A model generated the notes under the pieces. The model saw only the letters and a program-made list of their open reading frames with translations, did not search any database and was not told the origin of the DNA. From assembly GCF_004349265.1 (NCBI RefSeq), contig NZ_SMFL01000001.1:62001-126000 (forward strand): a stretch of 64,000 bases of DNA. Direction: 5' to 3'. The position numbers and the translations under genes were made by a program. Of this stretch, positions 27,325-36,982 are shown piece after piece (within the stretch, counting starts at the first letter, position 1; every line of letters starts with the position of its first letter). The DNA comes from Dyadobacter psychrotolerans (GTDB taxonomy: Bacteria; Bacteroidota; Bacteroidia; Cytophagales; Spirosomataceae).

Positions 27325-28524
27325 ATGATAGAAAAGCAAAACACCCTTGAATGGCTGGATTTTATCATAACCATTGCCATTGACGCTGACGAATCAGAAG
27401 TAAATACGCTTAATGCGGCGCAGTACGAACACATAACCGAAAAAATTTATGAAAGAAAACAAAACTACATTTCCTTTTTAAACCACCAGCGGCTGAACCT
27501 TTTAGGCAGACGAAAGATCGGGCACCTTGTCAAAGCACACCACGGCAGCCTTTTGATTCTACTTGATCACGCGGCGCATGCTCGCACCAGAATTAATCCC
27601 CTGAACACATTGACAGAAGATGCGCTGCACCAGATACTTTCCTGCGTTTATGAACTACTCAGCTTCATCCAAAGCAGTTTCGGGGAATATCTGGATCTGG
27701 ACGAGCGGGCACCGGATGCTTACCTTGCTGAGTTTGACCGGCATCACCAGCACAGGATCACTACGGTAAAAAAACAGCTCACATCAAAAAGTGCAGATCC
27801 CAACCTGGTAGCTATACTGCTTGGTACGTTGAGTACGGCGGCCGGTAGCGGTGAGTTGCAGCCCCCAAGTTTTCGTACGATTTTTTACCAGCGCGAGCTA
27901 CTTTATGGCCTTGAGCAGATGCTTTGGAACGGGCCGCAAAGCAAAATAGACGATGCGCTGGTTGAGCTTTTGGTGTACCTGAATTTCAACTGCCGGCCTT
28001 TTATGAATTATTACACCCAGCATCTGGCCAGTCGCATTGACCGTGTTGAACCTGCAAAAGAAAAGATTCACCAACTGCTTCTTCACTACAAGCAATTTAA
28101 TCAGATGCACCGAAAACCAGGTGTCAGACTAAGTCAGGCAGATTATGATATCAAAAAATTCGTCTCCAACTGGTTTACACAGGAAATCGTATTCCTCAAA
28201 GAACAATCGCAATCCAATGTCAGCCTGACCGAACAGCCGGCATTCACCAAATCCAAACCGAAGCCGGAGACTTTTAAGGTGCTGGTGCTGCTTTCGGTAG
28301 ATCAAATCGGACTGTTTTTAAGGGCAATCGACTCGCTCAGAATCGTTAAGGCCCGCTCGATGAATGCCGTTTTCGAGGCTATTGTGCCTTTCCTTTCCAC
28401 ACCCAGAAAAGCGGAAATTTCCTGGGACAGCATGCGCTCAAAATCCTACAGTTTTGAGGAGAAAGATAAACAGACCGTGATCAAGCTGCTCGAATCAGTC
28501 ATCACCTGGATCAAAGAATACTGA
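27325..28524 (+). CDS. RteC-like helical protein
   Basis: A 399-residue soluble, mostly helical protein. The central part (LLVYLNFNCRPFMNYYTQHLASRI ... INQMHRKPGVRLSQ-like) resembles RteC, the regulator that triggers excision of Bacteroides conjugative transposons; the match is by pattern only. The N-terminal ~120 residues carry MIEKQNTLEWLDFIITIAID, and the C-terminal ~80 form another helical region (FLRAIDSLRIV ... LLESVITWIKEY). ATG 27325 is preferred to a TTG at 27193, whose extra 44 residues look non-coding. It precedes a Crp-type regulator by 21 nt, likely an operon. Confidence 0.45.
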   Translation: MIEKQNTLEWLDFIITIAIDADESEVNTLNAAQYEHITEKIYERKQNYISFLNHQRLNLLGRRKIGHLVKAHHGSLLILLDHAAHARTRINPLNTLTEDALHQILSCVYELLSFIQSSFGEYLDLDERAPDAYLAEFDRHHQHRITTVKKQLTSKSADPNLVAILLGTLSTAAGSGELQPPSFRTIFYQRELLYGLEQMLWNGPQSKIDDALVELLVYLNFNCRPFMNYYTQHLASRIDRVEPAKEKIHQLLLHYKQFNQMHRKPGVRLSQADYDIKKFVSNWFTQEIVFLKEQSQSNVSLTEQPAFTKSKPKPETFKVLVLLSVDQIGLFLRAIDSLRIVKARSMNAVFEAIVPFLSTPRKAEISWDSMRSKSYSFEEKDKQTVIKLLESVITWIKEY

Positions 28525-28545
28525 CACCAAAAGCACATTTACCTT

Positions 28546-29106
28546 ATGAATAACTTAAAACTCACCGATCATTTCGCGGCGCTTTATCCGCTTGGCGAGC
28601 CGTTTATGAAGGCGCTCAGCGGAGCTCTGATACATAAACAATTAAAAAGGGGTGATATTCTTAAACAAAATGGCCAAACGCCCATGATCTGGTACATTCA
28701 AAATGGCCTTGCCAAAGGCTACTATCAGGATCAAGAAGGAAAAGAACATGTCACCCGTTTCTGGAAAGAAAATCAGGTAATGCTTCTGACTGGCGGCAAA
28801 AAAAACAAAACAGCCGCGGACCGGATCATGCTTCTGGAAGACAGCCATCTGACAACACTTTCTGACAGCAGCATCCTTTATCTGTATCACAGCTTCAGCG
28901 AGGCACCCAAGCTTTCCAGCAAGATCATTCTGGATGACCGAAACCACGGCGAGCTCAAATCCTTTCTGTGTTCGCTGCCCACTGCGCAGGGTTATATGCA
29001 GTTTCAGCAGAATTTCCCATCGGGCCGCTTACTGCTAAGAGATATTGCCAGCTACCTGGAGATTTCACCAGGCAGAATGAGCGCAATCCGAAGAAATTTT
29101 AACTGA
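28546..29106 (+). CDS. Crp/Fnr-family transcriptional regulator
   Basis: A 186-residue protein with a cyclic-nucleotide-binding-type beta-roll (KRGDILKQNGQTPMIWYIQNGLAKGYY) and a short C-terminal DNA-binding region (LRDIASYLEISPGRMSAIRR) typical of the compact Bacteroidota Crp-like regulators. Arg/Glu residues for cAMP binding are not evident, so a different effector or none is likely. It follows the RteC-like gene by 21 nt and precedes the MauE/DUF6520 pair by about 170 nt. Confidence 0.8.
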   Translation: MNNLKLTDHFAALYPLGEPFMKALSGALIHKQLKRGDILKQNGQTPMIWYIQNGLAKGYYQDQEGKEHVTRFWKENQVMLLTGGKKNKTAADRIMLLEDSHLTTLSDSSILYLYHSFSEAPKLSSKIILDDRNHGELKSFLCSLPTAQGYMQFQQNFPSGRLLLRDIASYLEISPGRMSAIRRNFN

Positions 29107-29273
29107 ACCAAACAAAAAAAAACGGAAAAGACAGCCACCCATACAAAAAACAAACTTATATCCACTTACAATACAGGAAGTTACAAAAGAATTTTTCATT
29201 CTAGTTTTATCATCAAGGAATTCACTGACAAAGGAAGGAAAGTGAATTGCTTGATGAAATAAAACAGATTGAT

Positions 29274-29711
29274 ATGAAAAAGAATGCTCCCGGTATCCTG
29301 GCTGCCCTGCTGGTTTTCTTATTTTTTTATACGGCTGTGGCGAAACTTTCAAACCTCGAACGCTTTGAAGCGGAGCTGCTGAATCAAACCATTCCAAAAT
29401 GGTCAGTCCCGATGTTGCTCTGGCTGCTGCCTGTTTCGGAATTACTGGCTGTAGCGCTGCTGGTCAGAGCTCCCACCCGACTAGCCGGGTTTTACGGATC
29501 GGCAGCATTAATGCTTGTGTTCACTCTATACATGGGCCTTGTGCTTCTGGATATATTTGACCGTGAGCCATGCAGTTGCGGAGGTGTACTGAAATCCATG
29601 GGATTCGAGGTCCATTTCATTTTCAATCTGCTTTTTCTTTTGCTCTCTATAACCGGAATCCACTTGCTGAAATCAGAAAACAGACGGCAAGTGACGGATG
29701 GAAAAATATAA
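29274..29711 (+). CDS. MauE/DoxX-like membrane protein
   Basis: A 145-residue protein with four membrane segments (LAALLVFLFFYTAVAKL; VPMLLWLLPVSELLAVALLV; GSAALMLVFTLYMGLVLL; FIFNLLFLLLSITGIHLL) and a Cys pair in DREPCSCGGVL just outside TM3. This fits the MauE family, which helps form disulfides or supply reductant in the periplasm. The ATG at 29274 is preferred; a TTG at 29247 is also in frame. It is 106 nt before the DUF6520 gene and faces the SusD-SusC-TlpA operon; TlpA is a natural redox partner. Confidence 0.75.
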   Translation: MKKNAPGILAALLVFLFFYTAVAKLSNLERFEAELLNQTIPKWSVPMLLWLLPVSELLAVALLVRAPTRLAGFYGSAALMLVFTLYMGLVLLDIFDREPCSCGGVLKSMGFEVHFIFNLLFLLLSITGIHLLKSENRRQVTDGKI

Positions 29712-29817
29712 GACAGAGCAGGCTCAGCCGGAAGGGCTGCCCTGAATCTGCCAGGCCCTGCTGAAAACCTGAAAACAGAGTAAGCAACAAATTTCAATCT
29801 CATTTTTAACATTTTAA

Positions 29818-30090
29818 ATGTTTAAAGTTATGAAAAAGTTAAAGTTTGAATTCTTATTTGCCGCTGCAGTGATGCTCTCAGGCGGACTTGCAGTAGCCAA
29901 CTCGCTTACTGCGGTTGCCCCCAATGTTTATAACGCGGATAACTCCGGAGGTACCGACTGGACACCAGTACCATCAGACAAAGCCGTAGAATGTGATGCG
30001 GCTCCCACTCATGAGTGCTCCGGAACCCAAACCGGTACGGGCGTTACTGACATCGAAAGAGGTGATGCAAGACTGATTGACAAGCCATAA
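29818..30090 (+). CDS. DUF6520-like exported small protein
   Basis: A 90-residue secreted protein: signal peptide to about residue 28 (FEFLFAAAVMLSGGLAVAN), then a short acidic, low-complexity mature part with two cysteines (AVECDAAPTHECSG). It resembles the DUF6520 proteins that stand beside MauE and SusC/D-TlpA genes in Bacteroidota. The two Cys could be a disulfide substrate for the MauE/TlpA system. A second ATG at 29830 (MKKLKFEF) is the more usual start of the family. It is followed by a strong terminator. Confidence 0.65.
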   Translation: MFKVMKKLKFEFLFAAAVMLSGGLAVANSLTAVAPNVYNADNSGGTDWTPVPSDKAVECDAAPTHECSGTQTGTGVTDIERGDARLIDKP

Positions 30091-30136
30091 GTCCTGTATC
30101 GGTTTGACGATAGCTCGATAGTAACCACAGTAGGGT

Positions 30137-30166
30137 AGCCGCCGCAAAGCGGCTTCTCTGCTGTTT
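30137..30166 (+). terminator. Rho-independent terminator after DUF6520 gene
   Basis: Stem AGCCGC (30137-30142), loop CGCAAA, GCGGCT (30149-30154), extended weakly by CAG/CTG outside, followed by a short T-run (30163-30166). It lies between convergent transcription units and could serve both. Confidence 0.55.
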
Positions 30167-30199
30167 TCTCTTCAGACCAAAACATCCCGACCGCCTATT

Positions 30200-31552
30200 T
30201 TATGGATTTTGCACTACTGTTCCTTCGTAGGTCTGATCATCAGGGATTTTAAACTGATACCGTTCTCCACCCGGTGGAAGCGTATATATTTTTTTCTGGA
30301 TGGTTCTGGTGAGTACCTGAGCAAATTGCGGATCCTGATTTAATCTTTTAAGATCTGCCCACCGCATCCCCCGCCCTACCAGCTCCTTTCTTCTTTCGGC
30401 AAGAATGAGTTTCAGAGCCTGCTCCGGGGAACCGGCTGTTAGTTCTTTAAAACTGTTTTTTGCCCATCTTTTTTCCAGCATTGCATTTAAAGTCTTCATG
30501 GCGGCCTGACTTTGTCCTGTTCTTGCCAGGCATTCGGCTTTGATCAGGTATGTTTCATCAGTGCTCAGACCGGCAAACGGATACTGATTTGAAGTGTAGC
30601 TGCCTTTATAATTTAGACCTGTACCAAAGTAAAGCGGCTTTCTCAGGTCTCCGCTCGCATATGATGCGTACAAAGTGGTGTCTACGGTAAAGGCAGGGTT
30701 TTCAAAGTAGGAAACCGCCATGCGGCTATAAAAAAGCATTTCGGGATTTCCAAGCGCAAAGGGATGCGGAAATGGCACAGCTGATGCGGCCGCCAGCGTT
30801 GCATAGTCAAGAAGCTCACTTTTAAGGGCCAGGCATTTTTCAGCGTACGAAAGCGCTCCCGGGTAGTCCTGCATACTTAATGTGGTTCTTGCCAGAAGGG
30901 CGAGAGCCGCCGGTTTGCCCGGGCTGGAAATGTAGACTGGCTTGAGCGGCAGAAGTGGCTCAGCCTGCATCAAATCATCCAGAATTCTCTCGTAGGTTTG
31001 CCTGACCGAGCTTCTTGGGTGTTTCAGGTTTACATCAGCCTGGAGCGGCAGCGGGATACCCAGACCGATCCCTTCAGAGCCCGGCTGGTAAGCCGGCGAG
31101 AATAGCTGGGCCAGCTGATAAAAAGCAAACGCCCGAAAAAACAAAGCACTTCCTTTGACGCTTTCGTACTGAGGCGTGTGCCACAGATCTTTATCCAGTT
31201 TTGCCAGCCCGTCCAGTACCACGTTGCAGGTAAAGACCTGCCGGTAAGGCGTGTCCCATCCGGGCAGGGTCATTTCGGGCTGATCGGCCCAGATATAGCT
31301 GTTTTGATTCAGCTGGCTTTGCCCTGCAAAAAAGCTTTCACTCATCTGAAAATCACCATCCGAAAGAATACTCTGGTAGGGTGCAGTATTCATCAATGCC
31401 TGCCCGTTATCGAGCAGCGCCTGAAAATCTGTTAGCGTGGTCGGAACCAGTAATGATTTTTGCGGTTTTTCTTCTAAAAAATCACCCTTGCAGCCTGTTA
31501 ACAGCAGGAATCCAACTAAAAAAGGATAAATTAAAGAATTTGTCTTTTTCAT
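30200..31552 (-). CDS. SusD/RagB-family outer-membrane lipoprotein
   Basis: A 450-residue lipoprotein: signal peptide with lipobox LLTGC (Cys21), then a SusD-like fold with FLEEKPQKSL at the start and the helical TPR-like region (FRAFAFYQLAQLFSPAY). It forms the lid over the SusC channel and binds the substrate outside the outer membrane. It is 10 nt downstream of susC in one operon. The usual substrates of such pairs are glycans or peptides; the attached TlpA gene argues against an ordinary polysaccharide locus. Confidence 0.9.
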   Translation of the reverse strand: MKKTNSLIYPFLVGFLLLTGCKGDFLEEKPQKSLLVPTTLTDFQALLDNGQALMNTAPYQSILSDGDFQMSESFFAGQSQLNQNSYIWADQPEMTLPGWDTPYRQVFTCNVVLDGLAKLDKDLWHTPQYESVKGSALFFRAFAFYQLAQLFSPAYQPGSEGIGLGIPLPLQADVNLKHPRSSVRQTYERILDDLMQAEPLLPLKPVYISSPGKPAALALLARTTLSMQDYPGALSYAEKCLALKSELLDYATLAAASAVPFPHPFALGNPEMLFYSRMAVSYFENPAFTVDTTLYASYASGDLRKPLYFGTGLNYKGSYTSNQYPFAGLSTDETYLIKAECLARTGQSQAAMKTLNAMLEKRWAKNSFKELTAGSPEQALKLILAERRKELVGRGMRWADLKRLNQDPQFAQVLTRTIQKKIYTLPPGGERYQFKIPDDQTYEGTVVQNP

Positions 31553-31562
31553 TGTTATATTG

Positions 31563-34500
31563 TTATAGATCGAGTTTAATACCTGCGCTCAGTGTTCTGA
31601 CCGGCGTGAACATAGCCAGTGGATAATCCGGATCGAGATTCCCCTTGGAGGCCTTCCATAGGATTGCCACATTATTGGCGTATAAATAAAGCTGCGCAGA
31701 CTGAAAACCGGATTTGCCGCGCTGAGATCTTTTCAGGTTGTAGCTCAGATTAACGTCCTGCAGACGGATGTTATCCGCTTTTTTTACAAGCACCTGAGAG
31801 AAAGCATAAAAATTTTCACGGTTTCCGTTGACTGACTGCGGTTTTGACGGGACGCTCGTGATAAGCTCATCACCAGGCTTCTGCCAGCGAAGCGCGTAAT
31901 CTCCGTGCACGACGAGACCATTATTAAGCTCTGTGTAGGACATTGACTTCGCCCTGTAATAATGACCCAGCCTGTAATTGACATTAACAGAAAGAGTCAG
32001 TGATCTCCACGAAAAACTATTTCGAACAGAGCCGAACATTTTAGGTCTTGCCGGGCCATGATAGTGCATCTGCTGAGGGGCAATTCTAAAAATAGCAGCA
32101 TAATCCTTGCTGATTTCGCCATTCAAATAGCCCTGCGGATCGCCTGTGACAGGATCAAGTCCAGCCCAGTCCAGACTGTAAACAGCGTAAAGCGGTCTGC
32201 CTTCCAGCGGATAGATTGACGTACCATCACCGCTTCCCAGATACGAATTGGTCAGCGAAGTCAGGGCATAATTGGTCACTTTGTCAGTGGCCCTGCTAAA
32301 AAGAAGATCCAGATGCCATTTGAATACTTTATCCAAAACCCTGGCATTTAAGGTTAGATCCATACCCTGTCCGGCCGTAGATGCATAATTTCCTGTAAAG
32401 GATTTAACTCCCGAGCTTCCCGGGTATGGCATGCTTCCGATCAGATCAATTCCCTTTTTCAGGTAATATTCCAGACTCCCGGAAAAAACCCTGTTTCTTG
32501 ACTCAAAATCCACCGCGAAATTGACCGTTTGAACCTTCTCCCAGCGAAGCTCAGGATTGGGAGGATTCTGGATGGTGGCATAGGTGGCACCTGAATACAG
32601 ATCCGTTCCCTGAAAGGACGCGGTCGTAAAGGCAGATACATTTTTATTACTGTTGCCACTATACCCAAACGTGCTGCGCAGTTTCAGGTAAGGAAGCCAG
32701 CTGGCCCTGTAAAAACTTTCCTCGCTTAAATTCCAGGCAACGCCGGCAGAATACAGCGGAACTCCTTTGTCATTGGTGCTGACTCCAAACAGGTTGCTCT
32801 GATCGAGCCGTGCGCTGGCAGAAACAATGTATTTTTTTCTGAGAATATACGAGCCGTTGGCGTAGTAGGACAGATAGCGGTCTGTTGCGCCGGTCTGGGC
32901 GTCCACAAATGGCACACGAATATTGGAGGCCGGATTGACAAAGGACCGGTTAGGAGTCAGATAATCCACTGCCTTACTGGTGGCAAATTCATCATCATAA
33001 CCATAAAAACGGTTCCTGCTCGTCGATGTCCCAAGGTCCCGGATCTCAAAACCTGCAATCGCTGTAAGCTCCCCGCCTGCTTTAAACGAATGATCAAAGT
33101 CCAGCTGCGTGCGCAGGTTATGCGAGTTGTATTCGCTGGCTGTCTGATCCAGGATCGCTCCCAGCGGAAGATTTCTTTTCAGCGCGCCTGTGCTGTCAAT
33201 CGAAGTAAGGCGGTTTACCAGGTTTCTTGTCATGTAACTATCCTGAGAAGACAGATTTCGACCCTGACTTATGCCCCGGCTGTATTGATAGAGTGCTTTA
33301 AGATGAAGCGCAGGCCGAAGCTTATAATCGAGCGCAACATTGAAGCGGTAATCGGTCAGTTTTATGATGTTATGCGCCAGTTTCATTTCCTGCAGGGGCC
33401 TGTACTGCCAGTCCAGCAGTCCTTTTTTCTCGGATTGTTCCAGAAACGAAAGGCGGTACTCGTTGATCACAGCCAAAGGGTTTCCGTCCGGGTCAGCAAG
33501 GCTGGCATACGGATAGAGCGCCGCGCCGGTAAATCCTGTCAGCGGATTCGTATAGGTGACCGGGCCTAAATTGGCGGTTGTGATTTTTGACTCCGAGTAA
33601 TTAATGCCCGCATTGATTTCAAGGTTTTTGCCCACCTGGTAAGTATTGTTGGCATTTACCGTGAAACGTGCATACCGGTTGGCTGTCTCGGATGGCCTGT
33701 TCTGATCATAGCCTGCTGAAATATAATAACGGTTACTGGCTGCGCCTCCACGCAGGCCGATTGCATACTGCTGGCTGACGCTCGGTTGATACAGATACTT
33801 TTCGTAGTCATGTCGCAGATCCTTTGATTTAAGTGCACTGAGCTCAAATTCCGCCTGATCTTTGGTAATTGCCTTGTCGCGTACTGCCATCAGCAGCTCG
33901 ACTACAGGCGTGAAAGGATAGCGGTTTACATTTTTTTCAGCAGAGCTGTAGCGCCCGCTTTCAAAAAGCAGCCGCTCGTTTTCGATAAAATCAGCAGAGC
34001 TCATCCTTGACTGATAAAAAAGATCGGGCCTTTGTCCGATGGTCACATTGGAGTTAACCGTTATCTGCGGACCGCGGTCGCCACTTCCCTTTTTAGTGGT
34101 TATAACAATGACGCCGTTGCCTGCCCTGGATCCCCAGATGGAGCCCGCTGCTGCATCTTTCAGCACCGTTACATTTTCGATGTCATTGGGATTGATACTG
34201 GCCAGATCTCCCTCATAAGGAAAATTGTCGATCACAATCAGTGGCCTGGCTGCCGAATTGATCGTACTTTGCCCCCGGATCAACAGTCCCTGCGCTCCAC
34301 CTTTGCCCCTGTTATTAATCAGTCCGGGCACAACATCATCGAGCCTGCTGATTATATCGGTGCTGACCCGCCGGTTTAAAAGCCCATTACCGACCGTTGA
34401 GAAAGAACCTGTTGCTCTTTCTTTAGGAATCTGCTGATAACCTGTCGATACGACCACCTCTCCCAGCTGGTTTTCATCAGCGGCCAGAGCAAGGACCAGC

Positions 34501-34781
34501 TCGCGGTCAAAAGGAGCCGCAAGCGGTTTTTCGATGGATTTATATCCGATATAGGAGACTTGGATGCTGAACTGATTTTGGCTTACAGCAAGTCGGAAGC
34601 GTCCGTTTTCATCGGTGGTAACACCCTGGTCGAATCCTTTGATTTTGATAACTGCACCAGCCAGTGCGGCACTATCGGGCAGCGAGACTACCCTGCCGGC
34701 CAGTATTGTCTGTGCACGGGCCGAAAATATCAGCCCCAAATGGATGATTAGTAACCATCCTGTTTTTAAAATTGTTTTCAT
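31563..34781 (-). CDS. SusC/RagA-family TonB-dependent outer-membrane receptor
   Basis: A 1072-residue receptor: signal peptide, a carboxypeptidase-like regulatory domain (about residues 25-110), a plug with the family pattern TGYQQIPKERATGSF and RGQSTINSAARPLIVIDNFP, ENVTVLKDAAAGSIWGSRAGNGVIVITTKKG-type box, then a 22-strand barrel. Together with SusD it imports a ligand powered by TonB. No TonB-box sequence with certainty, and no anti-sigma/sigma pair is present. It lies between tlpA (21 nt upstream) and susD. Confidence 0.93.
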   Translation of the reverse strand: MKTILKTGWLLIIHLGLIFSARAQTILAGRVVSLPDSAALAGAVIKIKGFDQGVTTDENGRFRLAVSQNQFSIQVSYIGYKSIEKPLAAPFDRELVLALAADENQLGEVVVSTGYQQIPKERATGSFSTVGNGLLNRRVSTDIISRLDDVVPGLINNRGKGGAQGLLIRGQSTINSAARPLIVIDNFPYEGDLASINPNDIENVTVLKDAAAGSIWGSRAGNGVIVITTKKGSGDRGPQITVNSNVTIGQRPDLFYQSRMSSADFIENERLLFESGRYSSAEKNVNRYPFTPVVELLMAVRDKAITKDQAEFELSALKSKDLRHDYEKYLYQPSVSQQYAIGLRGGAASNRYYISAGYDQNRPSETANRYARFTVNANNTYQVGKNLEINAGINYSESKITTANLGPVTYTNPLTGFTGAALYPYASLADPDGNPLAVINEYRLSFLEQSEKKGLLDWQYRPLQEMKLAHNIIKLTDYRFNVALDYKLRPALHLKALYQYSRGISQGRNLSSQDSYMTRNLVNRLTSIDSTGALKRNLPLGAILDQTASEYNSHNLRTQLDFDHSFKAGGELTAIAGFEIRDLGTSTSRNRFYGYDDEFATSKAVDYLTPNRSFVNPASNIRVPFVDAQTGATDRYLSYYANGSYILRKKYIVSASARLDQSNLFGVSTNDKGVPLYSAGVAWNLSEESFYRASWLPYLKLRSTFGYSGNSNKNVSAFTTASFQGTDLYSGATYATIQNPPNPELRWEKVQTVNFAVDFESRNRVFSGSLEYYLKKGIDLIGSMPYPGSSGVKSFTGNYASTAGQGMDLTLNARVLDKVFKWHLDLLFSRATDKVTNYALTSLTNSYLGSGDGTSIYPLEGRPLYAVYSLDWAGLDPVTGDPQGYLNGEISKDYAAIFRIAPQQMHYHGPARPKMFGSVRNSFSWRSLTLSVNVNYRLGHYYRAKSMSYTELNNGLVVHGDYALRWQKPGDELITSVPSKPQSVNGNRENFYAFSQVLVKKADNIRLQDVNLSYNLKRSQRGKSGFQSAQLYLYANNVAILWKASKGNLDPDYPLAMFTPVRTLSAGIKLDL

Positions 34782-34802
34782 AGTAAAAGGAGTGTACTAA
34801 AT

Positions 34803-36191
34803 TTAGCGGATAGATGCGGCTGTCTTCTGCGCACGGTCTTTGATGATGAGTACTTCCACGGGCGATTGTTCTTCCACCAGATCCAGATCGTAGCCAGCCA
34901 GCGCCTTTCTGACAGAGGACACATCGCTGAAATCAAGCTCCATGTCCAGGTCAATCATACCGGCATAACCCGTCTGATCCACAAAGGGATGTTTCGCATG
35001 GTTCATACGAAGGGTGTTGAGACCCTGCACGAAACTTGCCATGGAACTATACCGCAGATGAAAGCTGAAACCATCGTAGGCTGATTGGAAAATCTGACCG
35101 GTAGTATTGGATTTGAATTTTTCATCTGAGGATGTTCTCACCAGCGCATAAACAGGCATCAGCCTTTTTTCAATCACCGCTTCATACTGCGGATAGATCC
35201 TGTCCAGATCCTGCTGAAAGAAATCAAAAGCATGCTGAGCCTGCTTAGATGGCACGACCAGCTCGTAGCAAAAAGTATTTTCCTTCACCCACGCGCGGAC
35301 CGCGGCCCCAGTCAGCCCCGGATTAAATTTCAAACTGTCGCGGGTCTGTATCTGCACAGTAGACTCGGAAAGAAAGCGCCTTCCCTGCCCGTAGGCAAAC
35401 ATATAAAAGTCTCTTGGCGTCACATTGGTAAAGGTGATCCGCCAGTGGTCGAGCGTGTCACCCGGCTCAACCAGAGAGATCTGACCCGGAACACCGGGTA
35501 TATACCCCCGGAAGAGCATGTGGTATTTTGATTTAAAATCAATGGCCTGATTTTCATCGATAAAATCAAATAGAGGCTTCCGGTACGACTTGTAACCAAG
35601 GCTGACCGCATCCTTTTTCAGGGCCAGTAAAGTGCTTTGGTCGGAAAGCAATGACCGGATTTTCTCACTTGTGACTTCTTCTCTGCCAGTTATGGCCCTT
35701 AGCGTTCCATCCGCACCGATCCACACATAATGAGGAACCGCGCTATGCGGAAATAACTTTTTCAACTCAGTATCCAGGACAACTTCCGGTTGCTGTATAC
35801 GAAGACCGGTCCGTTTGAAATATTTGTCACGGAATGTCACGACTTCTGCTTTGGTCTGGTACGTTACAGGCAGCAAGACGACTTTGCCGGCAAACTGTTT
35901 TTCGAGCGAATCCATCCTTGGGATCATCCCAACGCAAGGCTGACACCAGGTTGCCCAAAAATCAAGAATCAGCAGCTTACCCCTGAAATCAGACAGTTTA
36001 GCACCTGGCTCCGAATAGTTCAGCAAGTTTTCAATGGTCACATCAGGCACCCTCTCCCCTATTGATGGCGGCTTAAAGGAACTCAAAGCCTGCGCCCGAA
36101 CCGGTTTCCAGCACCAGAGCAGCAAGTAAAAGAGTGAAAAATATAAAAGATAAGGCAGCATTCTGCCCGGGAAGCAAAAACGAGTGTTCAT
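34803..36191 (-). CDS. TlpA-like thiol-disulfide reductase with C-terminal extension
   Basis: A 462-residue exported protein. A signal peptide or anchor (about residues 10-33) leads to a thioredoxin-fold TlpA domain with active site TWCQPC (Cys83, Cys86) and a cis-Pro region (SAVPHYVWIGADG). The last ~250 residues have no motif I recognise and may recognise a client. It is the first gene of the TlpA-SusC-SusD operon and probably acts in the periplasm to keep a receptor or substrate reduced. The DUF6520 and MauE proteins coded convergently are plausible partners. Confidence 0.85.
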   Translation of the reverse strand: MNTRFCFPGRMLPYLLYFSLFYLLLWCWKPVRAQALSSFKPPSIGERVPDVTIENLLNYSEPGAKLSDFRGKLLILDFWATWCQPCVGMIPRMDSLEKQFAGKVVLLPVTYQTKAEVVTFRDKYFKRTGLRIQQPEVVLDTELKKLFPHSAVPHYVWIGADGTLRAITGREEVTSEKIRSLLSDQSTLLALKKDAVSLGYKSYRKPLFDFIDENQAIDFKSKYHMLFRGYIPGVPGQISLVEPGDTLDHWRITFTNVTPRDFYMFAYGQGRRFLSESTVQIQTRDSLKFNPGLTGAAVRAWVKENTFCYELVVPSKQAQHAFDFFQQDLDRIYPQYEAVIEKRLMPVYALVRTSSDEKFKSNTTGQIFQSAYDGFSFHLRYSSMASFVQGLNTLRMNHAKHPFVDQTGYAGMIDLDMELDFSDVSSVRKALAGYDLDLVEEQSPVEVLIIKDRAQKTAASIR

Positions 36192-36641
36192 TGCAGCAAA
36201 ATTTGGGAGTGAAAGAAAATCGCAGGCGATCAGCCCTAAGAAAAGTGAAACTTAATAGCACAAAGGGACTCTGTTATTCCTGAGTTAGGAAACGGTAATA
36301 AAATTTGACCCAACATGCTAAAACGATTAGCTCACTGAGGCTTTCTGATAATCAGCTTATAAAGAAGACGGTTATTCATACGCGCAATTTGGTTTGTGCT
36401 GAAAACAGCGTTAAACAAAAGGCATTATATCCGTCGAGTCAAAAATGCGGCGAAACCAATAAGGCGCGACTCAACTTGTTTAATTAGAGGTACTGGTAGG
36501 ACCCTGGAACGACAAGCTGAGCGCACGCCTAGGTCGTGAGCTATTCAACTTGGTCCCGTTCCAAAAAATTACCAGTTTTCTAATTGGGACTCTAAACGAA
36601 TGCTTCTAATTTCTTTGTGAAGTATCGCTGTAACAATGTCA

Positions 36642-36657
36642 AACTGTACAAACAGTT
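36642..36657. promoter_or_regulatory. Dyad AACTGT/ACAGTT upstream of XRE gene
   Basis: Perfect 6-bp arms with a 4-nt spacer (ACAA). The same arms, with a 10-nt spacer, occur upstream of higB (42572-42593), so one regulator could recognise both. Confidence 0.4.
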
Positions 36658-36693
36658 GATATTGTCACAACAAATATACAAAACAATATATTT

Positions 36694-36711
36694 AATGGTA
36701 CATGTACCATT
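36694..36711. promoter_or_regulatory. 18-bp perfect palindrome, likely XRE operator
   Basis: AATGGTACATGTACCATT is fully self-complementary and lies 29 nt upstream of the GTG start of the XRE regulator gene, the typical place of an autoregulatory operator. Confidence 0.6.
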
Positions 36712-36739
36712 GTAAAAATTTTGATTTATATGGCTCTTT

Positions 36740-36982
36740 GTGAAAAAACTAACTGTGATTTCACAAATTGAGCTATATATCATTGAAAAGGTCAAAGAAA
36801 AGCGCATAGAACTCGGTCTCTCCCAATTGGCTTTGTCGCAAAAGCTCGATATGAATGACAGTTTCGTTTCGCATGTGGAGTCTTCCTCCAAACGAGCCAA
36901 GTACAACGTGAATCACATCAACGCACTCAGTAAGGTTCTTAAGTGCTCACCGAAGGATTTTTTGCCTGAAAAACCATTCTAG
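36740..36982 (+). CDS. XRE-family HTH regulator, defence-island controller
   Basis: An 80-residue Cro/C1-type helix-turn-helix protein (IIEKVKEKRIELGLSQLALSQKLDMNDSFVSHVES, HTH core at about residues 18-50), starting with GTG. It stands alone at the left edge of the restriction/defence cluster, in AT-rich DNA, with an 18-bp palindrome just upstream, as seen for controller (C) proteins of restriction-modification systems. It may regulate hsd or higBA expression; this is inferred from position. Confidence 0.8.
   Translation: MKKLTVISQIELYIIEKVKEKRIELGLSQLALSQKLDMNDSFVSHVESSSKRAKYNVNHINALSKVLKCSPKDFLPEKPF

Larger units (their letters stand above)
36192..36739. other. Regulatory gap between the TlpA operon and the defence island
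   Basis: About 550 nt without a credible gene (a 60-codon plus-strand frame from a TTG at 36305 has no family features). Two dyads lie near the XRE gene: AACTGT-ACAA-ACAGTT at 36642-36657 and an 18-bp palindrome at 36694-36711. Confidence 0.5.
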
